DNA of 21,429 bases, taken from NCBI GenBank assembly GCA_030632405.1, contig DAOVUU010000003.1, positions 1 through 21,429 of the forward strand, written 5' to 3'. The notes under the pieces are model-generated. The model saw only the letters and a program-made list of their open reading frames with translations. It was not told the DNA's origin and did no database searches. Below, one piece after another: positions 15,572-21,429 of the stretch. How positions within the stretch are numbered: the first letter of the stretch is position 1; the number at the start of each line of letters is the position of its first letter. Origin of the DNA: Desulfobulbaceae bacterium (lineage in GTDB: Bacteria > Desulfobacterota > Desulfobulbia > Desulfobulbales > Desulfocapsaceae). The translations under genes were made by a program, and so were the position numbers.

Positions 15572-17833
15572 GTGGAAATAATTAATCAAACATCCTTCCA
15601 ACCGGCAATGATTGTCGGCAGGGTCAATTTTCCTGAATACAGTTTGACCCTGATCGTAAAGGGAACGTTTGATCTCGTGCATAATGAAACGGCTGTGATA
15701 TCGGAAGATCAATTTTTTCCGACTGGAGACACTCCTTATCCAGACGACGATGATGGTAATGGCAGCTGTAAATATGAGTCTGATTTCGCCTACTATAAGC
15801 CACGCACGGACCTACTCTTGACAGGGAAGTGCTGTGTGCCAGGTGGAAAACAGTTACAGGGCTGCAGGGTGAGCTTTCAGGTGGGGAATCAATCAAAGAC
15901 TCTCGCTGTTTTTGGGGACAGATACTGGCACCGGTTAAGCGAAACCATTTCCGACCCTGAACCGTTCACTGAACTCGAACTGAGATATGAAAACAGCTAT
16001 GGCGGCAATGGTTTTCAAAAAAATCCTGTGGGAAAGGGGTTTACGGAAAGTCACGATTCCGACGGATCAAAAGTATGGCCACTTCCCAATATCGAGCACC
16101 TAGAAGACTTGATCGATTCTCAGGGAAAACAACCTGAACCGGTAGGATTTGGACCAATTGGCAATATGTGGTACCAACGGTACTCGAAGCTTGGCAGCTA
16201 TGGTGAAGATTGGCTCAGCCAGCGGTGGCCATGGTTTCCAGGCGACTTCAGCTGGGACTATTTTAACGCGGCTCAGCGGAATATGCAGGTCGATAACTAT
16301 CTCGGTGGTAAGGAATCTATGTTTTTTGAAAATCTTCACCGTGAAATTTCACAATATCGCTGCAAGCTCCCTGGCCTCAAAGTTCGCTGTTTTCTCGACC
16401 ACGACATTTCGCAGATTCGTGGAGCGAATCATTTGAAAGAAGTGGTAATGAATCTGGATACACTCTGGGTTGATATGGAGGAAGAAAAACTTGTGCTTGT
16501 CTGGCGGGGAGTTACCGACGTTCAGACTGAAAATTATCATGAAATCAAACACCTTTTTGTTGTCTCAGAACAGCTTGGTGGGCCAGTTCGGTCAGTTGAT
16601 ATGTATTACGAAGACCTTAAAAAGGCCCTTGTTGCTGATGAAATTCCTTTTGAAGAGGAAATGGAGGTCAACGACATTGCTGAACCATTCTTCTCCATTG
16701 AAGAAGAGATGCAAAAGACCGAGTTGGAAATTAGAAAGGCCAAGGAGGACTTACGCAATGAATTATTGGCGGCCGGTATCGATCCCGACGTGGAAATTCC
16801 TGAATTAAACAAAAAAGACAGGGGCTTAGAATCGAATTTAATAAGACAATATACAGTTGATCCCACAGAGCTAAAAAGAAAACTCACCCGTGAAAGTCTT
16901 GTTAAGGGAATTGCCAATGGGGAGTCATTTGCAGAGGAAGATTTTTCAGATTTTGATTTGTCAAATCTTAATTTTAGCAGCGGAGATTTTACCGGAGCTA
17001 TTTTCCGGAATGCAAACCTTAAGAATACGGTTTTTGATGGGGCGATCTTGAATGGCACTTATTTTGAGAGTGCCAATTTGTCGGGAGCATCGTTGAAAAA
17101 AGTAACTGCTGATGATGCAGATTTTACTAATGCACAGATGAGTGGAGCTAACTTCAGCGGCTCAAAAATGAAAGACGCCATTTTTGAGGCTGCTGATTTG
17201 GACAACAGCAATTTTGATAATACAGATATACTTGACGGATATTTTTCTAAAGCGAATCTGTCGAGTGCCAGTTTTAAAAACGGTTTGTTCGATGGGGCTG
17301 ATTTTTCAAAAACCATTCTTGATCACACAGATTTCTCCGGGGCAAGCCTCAGGGAAGCGTCCTTAGAAGGGGCATGTGGAGAAGGCCTTTTAATGATGGA
17401 ATGTGATCTAACTGAGTTAAGGGCTTCGGAAGGTTGTTCTTTTGTAAACGGTAATTTCAAAAACATTATAGGTGTTGAATCAATATGGGAACATGCGGAA
17501 CTGACAGGTGCTGATTTTTCTACCTCGGAAATGGTGGGAGCCGATTTTACATCGGCAACACTCAAAAGGGTCAACTTCCGGGGAGCAAAAATGAACAATG
17601 TTCGATTTTTACATGCAAATTTAACTAGTGCAGACTTTATTAATGTAAACCTGTTTGAGTCAAGTTTTGAAAAGAGTGATTTGACCGAAACAGATTTTTC
17701 AGGTTCCAATTTGTACGGCACAGAATTTCTCGAGGCGACACTGGACAAAACCGGTTTTAACTATGCAAATCTGAAAATGACCAAACTCGCAAGAAGGGAG
17801 AAGTCACGGGATGGATGTATATCTAACAGGTGA
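15572..17833 (+). CDS. DUF2169 T6SS accessory protein fused to pentapeptide-repeat domain
   Basis: DUF2169 proteins are T6SS accessory/adaptor proteins encoded next to VgrG and are thought to help load effectors on the spike. This 753-residue protein has the DUF2169 domain at ~1-340 (VKGTFDL, YENSYGG at ~138-144, NPVGKGF, PVGFGPIG, then LSQRWPWFPGDFSWDYFNAA and LVWRG). A charged, probably coiled segment follows at ~377-425 (EEEMQKTELEIRKAKEDL). A pentapeptide-repeat domain from ~455 to 745 follows the A(D/N)Lxx/F pattern (SGASL, TGADF, RGAKM, TSADF) and should fold as a four-sided right-handed beta-helix of about 14 coils. The GTG start at 15572, ten bases after vgrG, gives the usual DUF2169 N-terminus; the first ATG would remove twelve conserved residues. 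The 3' end overlaps the next gene by 23 bases. The fused repeat domain could be a cargo-binding arm or cargo itself. Confidence 0.9.
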   Translation: MEIINQTSFQPAMIVGRVNFPEYSLTLIVKGTFDLVHNETAVISEDQFFPTGDTPYPDDDDGNGSCKYESDFAYYKPRTDLLLTGKCCVPGGKQLQGCRVSFQVGNQSKTLAVFGDRYWHRLSETISDPEPFTELELRYENSYGGNGFQKNPVGKGFTESHDSDGSKVWPLPNIEHLEDLIDSQGKQPEPVGFGPIGNMWYQRYSKLGSYGEDWLSQRWPWFPGDFSWDYFNAAQRNMQVDNYLGGKESMFFENLHREISQYRCKLPGLKVRCFLDHDISQIRGANHLKEVVMNLDTLWVDMEEEKLVLVWRGVTDVQTENYHEIKHLFVVSEQLGGPVRSVDMYYEDLKKALVADEIPFEEEMEVNDIAEPFFSIEEEMQKTELEIRKAKEDLRNELLAAGIDPDVEIPELNKKDRGLESNLIRQYTVDPTELKRKLTRESLVKGIANGESFAEEDFSDFDLSNLNFSSGDFTGAIFRNANLKNTVFDGAILNGTYFESANLSGASLKKVTADDADFTNAQMSGANFSGSKMKDAIFEAADLDNSNFDNTDILDGYFSKANLSSASFKNGLFDGADFSKTILDHTDFSGASLREASLEGACGEGLLMMECDLTELRASEGCSFVNGNFKNIIGVESIWEHAELTGADFSTSEMVGADFTSATLKRVNFRGAKMNNVRFLHANLTSADFINVNLFESSFEKSDLTETDFSGSNLYGTEFLEATLDKTGFNYANLKMTKLARREKSRDGCISNR

Positions 17834-19628
17834 AAATGTAGTTGCTTTTATTCAGGCCGGCGAGGAGATAAAAGAGGTGCTTCTCTCTGAACTCGACCTG
17901 AGTGGTGCTAATTTGCGTGGGGCGGTTTTTGATTCGGTTACGTTAAGTGATGTTGATTTATCAGATTCTGACTTGCAGGGAGCGGTTTTTAGAAATGTTG
18001 TTGTTGATAATACCAGGTTAGACAGAACAGACCTTACTGGTGCACAACTCTCCGGAACAATTTTTGTTAATTCGAGTTGTAGAAAGACAATATTTCGAAA
18101 TGGCGATCTCACCAGCACGGTCTTTCTCGCTGATAACCGGCCGGAAAAAGAGAAAGAAAAGGTAGTGATTGGGTTGAAGGATCTCGGTTTGGATAATGTT
18201 GCCCAAGAGAGTTTCAAAGAAATGGGAATAGCAGGTTTTTCAAAGGGTGTTATGACGCTGTGCTGTGCAGATTTTACCGGTGTTAATCTCGAACATTCGA
18301 TGTTTATGGATGCAAATCTGAAAGAGGCAAAATTCAGCAAAATAATCGGTAGCCATACGAGTTTTGAAAGGTGTTCCCTCGTTGGTGCCAAATTCTCTGA
18401 GGCACAGCTTAGCGGAGCAGCATTTGAGAAATGTGATCTCAGTAAAACGCTTTTTTCTAAAACTGTCATTCAAGAATGTACATTCAGTGAAGTTAACTTC
18501 ACTGATGCCGACTGCAGAACGGCAGTTATGTTTAAAACGGAATTTCATAATATAATCTTCAAATCGTGTTGGAATTTATTTCCGGAAAATCTAGAATCCT
18601 GTTTGTTTTATGGCTGCGATCTGAGTGATCTGGATTTCTCGAAAATGAATCTAAACGATACCGTTTTCAACTATTCAAATTTACAGAATATGCGGTTTGA
18701 AAATGCTCAGTTACACGGTGCTTCTTTTCACCTATCCATGGCAAAAAGACTGGATTTTAGCAAACTCGATTTAGGTGGGACGGATTTCTCCTGTGTGGAT
18801 TTGCAAGGGGCCAGATTCTGCGGAAGTGACCTGAGTGATGCAGACTTTGATCAGGCCAATCTAGGTGATGCAGACTTTCGTCAAGCCATATTGAACAATA
18901 CAACTTTTGAGGGGAGCGATCTTAAAGGGGCAGACTTTAGAAGTGCAGACATACAGTTTTGCGACCTTAACGATTCTATATTGGAAGGTGTAAATCTAAC
19001 AGGAACTAGGTTTAAATCAACGGATTTTACAGCGGTTGATTTCACAAAGACCTTAATCAAAGATACAAGCTTTGTATTGTGCGATCTGAGCAGGTGTAAT
19101 TTCAGTGATATGGATCTTTCATCGTGCGATTTTACCGATTCTGATTTTACCATGGCTGAATTGCAGGGAGCTAGACTGCAGCGGACCAAGTTGAATCGAA
19201 CAAATTTTTGGAAGGCTGATTTGAGGAGCTGTTCATTGCAGAGAACAGCTTGTCATACAGCTGATTTCACTGAAGCCATTCTGGATAATGCAAAATTCAT
19301 TAATTCAGATTTGCGCTGTGCCTGTTTTATTAAAGCGAGTTGTAAACAGGTCGATTTTTCAGGATGTAATATGGAAAGGGCAGAATTCAACTATACCACC
19401 TGTGATGGTTCGAGTTTTATGCAGACCCGATTAGTTTACGCCGACTTGTCTCACGCATGTCTTAAAAATTGTGATATGGCGGGAGCGAACCTGCGACAGG
19501 CAACTTTACATTGTGTCATTGATTATGGTGTCAACTGGAGAGGAGCTTCTAAGAATCTGGTTGACACAACTGATAAAGACCTCGCCTTTGCTGAAAAATG
19601 GACGCCTTCCCGTTCATCGAACTATTAG
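17811..19628 (+). CDS. Large cysteine-rich pentapeptide-repeat protein
   Basis: This 605-residue protein is almost entirely pentapeptide repeats (LSGAN LRGAV, SDADF DQANL, KGADF RSADI), predicted to fold as a long quadrilateral beta-helix of about 25 coils. Its N-terminal cap (LTGENVVAFIQAGEEIKE) resembles the entry of the repeat domain in the preceding protein. A non-repeat, charged insertion at about 106-152 (DNRPEKEKEKVVIGLKDLG and following) splits off the first few coils, and a smaller break lies near 250-265 (CWNLFPENLESC). The C-terminus WRGASKNLVDTTDKDLAFAE forms a helical cap. I count 26 cysteines, far more than in its neighbour. The start at 17811 lies inside the upstream gene, with AAGGGAG about ten bases before it. 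No signal peptide, membrane segment or catalytic motif is visible. The role is unknown: spike accessory, adaptor or delivered protein are all possible. GC is low (~43% in a sampled block). Confidence 0.85.
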   Translation: MDVYLTGENVVAFIQAGEEIKEVLLSELDLSGANLRGAVFDSVTLSDVDLSDSDLQGAVFRNVVVDNTRLDRTDLTGAQLSGTIFVNSSCRKTIFRNGDLTSTVFLADNRPEKEKEKVVIGLKDLGLDNVAQESFKEMGIAGFSKGVMTLCCADFTGVNLEHSMFMDANLKEAKFSKIIGSHTSFERCSLVGAKFSEAQLSGAAFEKCDLSKTLFSKTVIQECTFSEVNFTDADCRTAVMFKTEFHNIIFKSCWNLFPENLESCLFYGCDLSDLDFSKMNLNDTVFNYSNLQNMRFENAQLHGASFHLSMAKRLDFSKLDLGGTDFSCVDLQGARFCGSDLSDADFDQANLGDADFRQAILNNTTFEGSDLKGADFRSADIQFCDLNDSILEGVNLTGTRFKSTDFTAVDFTKTLIKDTSFVLCDLSRCNFSDMDLSSCDFTDSDFTMAELQGARLQRTKLNRTNFWKADLRSCSLQRTACHTADFTEAILDNAKFINSDLRCACFIKASCKQVDFSGCNMERAEFNYTTCDGSSFMQTRLVYADLSHACLKNCDMAGANLRQATLHCVIDYGVNWRGASKNLVDTTDKDLAFAEKWTPSRSSNY

Positions 19629-19643
19629 CGCAGGAGACCAACT

Positions 19644-20525
19644 ATGAGAAATTTTGCCCCGCATTATGATTACGAAAATAAGACGAATTTGTTTGGCCAG
19701 GCGAAAGTACTCACCGTCGACAAGGACAAAAGAACGGCTAAAATATATCTGAATGGCTTAGTGGGGATACAGGAAATTAATGCGATTTTAGCCATCCCGT
19801 ATGATTATCATCTTGGCAAGGGTGACGAAGTTTTGGTAGCTGGGGACTCTTTTGATGCAATTTATGTAATTGGTATACTGACACCAAAATCAGACACAGA
19901 TATTTATTCGGATAATGGATCACGTGCAGCAGTTGTTACAAATGATGATACTTCAATAATTCAGATTTATTCAAAACACAATGAGCTGGTTGTTGAATAT
20001 GACACAATCGAGGAGAAAACGAGGGTAGCATGTCGTGATGGTAATCTGGAATTTGCTGTGCCAGATGGAAATATCTCTTTTCAATCGAGAGAATCAATTG
20101 AGTTCAGCGGGGAGGCTATCAGATTTAAAGCCAGAAAAGCAATTGAGACTACTGTTCAGGACTGCCCCGGGGAGCCAACATCATCACTTTCATTAGGTAG
20201 TCATCAGATAAAACTGAAATGCCCCGATTTACGGCTTACGGCCCAGAGAGGTAGTTTTTATCTGGAAGAGCTGCGAATTACCGGGATGAGGGTTTTGGTC
20301 AACCTGATTCAGGCAACCATTAAGGCTGAAAGACTGGAAACCCGTGCTCAAACCATCATTAGTAAAGCTAGAAACATCTACCAAACTGTAGAAAACCTGA
20401 CTCAGCTAAAAACCGGAAGACTGAAGACATTGATTCAAAAATCGTATCACCTTAAAAGTAAAAATACTGTCTTGAAATCAGAAGAGGATTTTAAAATCAA
20501 AGCAGATAAAATCAATCTTGGCTAG
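19644..20525 (+). CDS. DUF3540 protein, probable T6SS spike-associated component
   Basis: The 293-residue product matches the DUF3540 family found in T6SS loci beside DUF2169 and PAAR-like genes. Residues ~15-90 look like a gp5-type OB-fold (LFGQAKVLTVDKDKRTAKIY, DYHLGKGDEVLVAGD, IYVIGILTP). Residues ~95-210 show alternating strands that recall the VgrG beta-helix (LEFAVPDGNISFQSRESIEF, IRFKARKAIETT, IKLKCPDLRLTA). The rest mixes helical segments (residues ~216-255) with further strand repeats such as VLKSEEDFKIKADKINLG. The ATG at 19644 follows AGGAGA by six bases, 15 bases after the previous gene. The architecture suggests a spike segment lacking the gp27 base, positioned between VgrG and the PAAR-like cap. 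Family membership is well supported from the N-terminal pattern; the structural role is inference. Confidence 0.8.
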   Translation: MRNFAPHYDYENKTNLFGQAKVLTVDKDKRTAKIYLNGLVGIQEINAILAIPYDYHLGKGDEVLVAGDSFDAIYVIGILTPKSDTDIYSDNGSRAAVVTNDDTSIIQIYSKHNELVVEYDTIEEKTRVACRDGNLEFAVPDGNISFQSRESIEFSGEAIRFKARKAIETTVQDCPGEPTSSLSLGSHQIKLKCPDLRLTAQRGSFYLEELRITGMRVLVNLIQATIKAERLETRAQTIISKARNIYQTVENLTQLKTGRLKTLIQKSYHLKSKNTVLKSEEDFKIKADKINLG

Positions 20526-20594
20526 GTGGTCAAAGTGGAACTGCATCTAATTATTTGTTATTAAAATTTAAACTATAGTTGAGGGTAACTGGTC

Positions 20595-21008
20595 ATGGTT
20601 GCAATATTTCCAGCGTCATCAAAGGGGGGTGGAACCTGTTTTGCAATGCCTGACGTCTGTCTTACTCCTGCACCACCTGCTCCTCCAATTCCAACACCAT
20701 ACCCCAATACGGGTATGGTGAACCAGGCGAAGAAAACAGCCAAAAAGGTGAAATTTGCCGGTAAAGAGGCGGTGACAAAAAAATCCGAAATCTCTCGCTC
20801 AATGGGAGATGAGGCAGGAGTAAACAAGGGAGTCATGTCCGGGATGAATATGGGCAAAATTTGTTATAAGAAAGGAAGTTCTAAAGTTAAAGCACAAGGT
20901 CAACAGGTATGCCACCTTGGTTCAGTTACAGGGCACAATGGAACCAGTGCAAACATGCCGGTAGCGGCTCAAGTAGCCCCGAGCCAAACCAAAGTAATTA
21001 TAGGATAA
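20595..21008 (+). CDS. DUF4150 PAAR-like spike-tip protein
   Basis: PAAR and PAAR-like (DUF4150) proteins sharpen the VgrG trimer and link effectors to it. The 137-residue product shows the DUF4150 layout: an N-terminal GGGTCFAMPDVCLTPAPPAP followed by PIPTPYPNTGM, a lysine-rich middle, then SRSMGDEAGVNKGVMSG and a C-terminal GQQVCHLGSVTGHNG with AAQVAPSQTKV. Possible metal ligands are Cys15, Cys22, Cys90, Cys106, His107 and His114. The protein stops right after the PAAR-like domain and has no C-terminal toxin. A 69-base AT-rich gap separates it from the DUF3540 gene, and GAGGGTAA upstream of the ATG serves as ribosome site. A weak TATAGT (20574-20579) is the only promoter-like hint. Its position at the end of the spike module supports a role as cap. 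Confidence 0.88.
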   Translation: MVAIFPASSKGGGTCFAMPDVCLTPAPPAPPIPTPYPNTGMVNQAKKTAKKVKFAGKEAVTKKSEISRSMGDEAGVNKGVMSGMNMGKICYKKGSSKVKAQGQQVCHLGSVTGHNGTSANMPVAAQVAPSQTKVIIG

Positions 21009-21045
21009 TAAATACACCCATCCCGACGATAGCGATTGGACAGAA

Positions 21046-21078
21046 ATGACATTGAAAATCATCTTTCGCAGGTCCTAA
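21046..21078 (+). other. Ten-codon mini-ORF overlapping the FHA start (TAATG)
   Basis: ATG at 21046 opens a ten-codon frame ending in TAA at 21076-21078, whose last A is the first base of the FHA gene's ATG. The TAATG arrangement is the classical layout for translational coupling. The mini-ORF has no strong ribosome site and could be chance. It is recorded because the FHA gene has only a modest ribosome site (GCAGG). Confidence 0.25.
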
Positions 21079-21429
21079 TGACAAGTTCGCAACCAGCTAT
21101 ACATATCTCCTATAAAGATCAGAGCGGTAAACAGAGAACCGAACTGTTTACACGTTCTTTTCGGATAGGTCGCGATCCAGAGTGTGATGTTTGTATCTCT
21201 GATTCTGTTGTCAGCAGGAAACATGTGGAGGTGATGTGTCTGGCCGACTCCTGGTGGGTGATCGATGATGGTAGTGCAAACGGTACCTATCTCGATGGTC
21301 TTAAAATTGACCGATTAGAGTTGGAAGAAAATACTCAAATTGAACTCGGTGAAGGTGGGCCGGTATTCTCTCTTCATATTGAATATTCGCAAAAAGAGGA
21401 GGAGGGAAAAGAAGATCCTCTTACTGTAA
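21078..21429 (+). CDS. FHA-domain protein, 3' truncated by window
   Basis: Forkhead-associated domains bind phosphothreonine peptides, and FHA proteins in T6SS loci often take part in kinase-phosphatase control of assembly. The 117 visible codons encode a complete FHA core: FRIGR (Gly31-Arg32), DPECDVCISD, SRKH (Ser46, His49), WWVIDDGSANGTYLDG (Asn68, Gly69) and a final strand VFSLHIEY. The phosphopeptide-binding Arg, Ser, His and Asn are all present. The frame is still open at the last base, after an acidic stretch (KEEEGKEDP), so a linker and probably a second domain follow outside the window. The ATG at 21078 places the FHA core eight residues from the start, as is usual. No Ser/Thr kinase (PpkA) or phosphatase (PppA) is visible here, so its phosphorylated partner is unknown. 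Confidence 0.88.
   Translation, partial: MTSSQPAIHISYKDQSGKQRTELFTRSFRIGRDPECDVCISDSVVSRKHVEVMCLADSWWVIDDGSANGTYLDGLKIDRLELEENTQIELGEGGPVFSLHIEYSQKEEEGKEDPLTV

Noticed and set aside
17852..18469. 205-codon minus-strand open frame opposite the second pentapeptide gene, with several similar ones at 16606-17748 and 18881-19189
   Set aside because: Pentapeptide coding avoids reverse-strand stops in one frame because of its five-codon rhythm. The translations are biased reflections (SAP/KSA patterns), not proteins.
16920..19550. Apparent tandem DNA repeats or CRISPR-like periodicity
   Set aside because: The 15-base rhythm is the pentapeptide protein repeat. DNA units are diverged and there are no identical repeats with unique spacers.
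20551..20579. Possible promoter before the DUF4150 gene (TTATTT, 17 bases, TATAGT)
   Set aside because: The -35 hexamer matches the consensus at only two positions. The AT-rich gap alone is not enough to call a promoter.

Overview
The window is a 21.4 kb stretch of a type VI secretion system (T6SS) locus. All fourteen complete or 5'-truncated genes, plus a 3'-truncated one at the right edge, lie on the + strand with short gaps or overlaps. It comes from a Gram-negative bacterium, because the T6SS spans inner and outer membrane. Hand-counted 60-base samples give roughly 50-57% GC in tssH and the conserved vgrG core, and about 37-45% in the vgrG tail, pentapeptide genes and the sampled part of tssM. 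That composition, the VCA0119-type TssA and the DUF2169/DUF3540/DUF4150 accessory set would suit a deltaproteobacterium (Desulfobacterota) or a relative. This taxonomic reading is inference, and no marker gene settles it.

Layout. Positions 1-10621 carry the structural core: tssM (5' end cut by the window), tssA, tssB, tssC, hcp (tssD), tssE, tssF and tssG. Positions 10673-15561 carry tssH (ClpV) and tssI (VgrG). Positions 15572-21008 carry an accessory module: a DUF2169 protein fused to a pentapeptide-repeat domain, a second, purely pentapeptide-repeat protein, a DUF3540 protein and a DUF4150 (PAAR-like) protein. At the right edge a forkhead-associated (FHA) gene begins and runs out of the window. 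TssJ, TssK and TssL are not present and are probably upstream of the truncated tssM.

How the genes work together. TssM anchors the membrane complex. TssE, TssF and TssG build the baseplate, with VgrG as hub. TssA caps and coordinates tail polymerisation. Hcp stacks into the inner tube inside the TssB/TssC contractile sheath, and ClpV recycles contracted sheath. The accessory module very likely builds or loads the spike tip. DUF2169 proteins are known T6SS accessory/adaptor proteins. DUF3540 here looks like a small OB-fold plus beta-helix spike segment. The DUF4150 protein should cap the spike.

Most notable observations: (i) the VgrG tail contains five exact-length 16-residue repeats; (ii) there is no recognisable toxin domain anywhere in the spike/accessory module, while two long pentapeptide-repeat rods sit exactly where cargo is usually encoded; (iii) the two pentapeptide proteins share the same entry cap and overlap by 23 bases, suggesting they form a pair; (iv) DUF3540 resembles a VgrG lacking its gp27-like base. 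There are no RNA genes, insertion sequences, CRISPR arrays or minus-strand genes that I can support, and no gene-free stretch longer than 100 bases.
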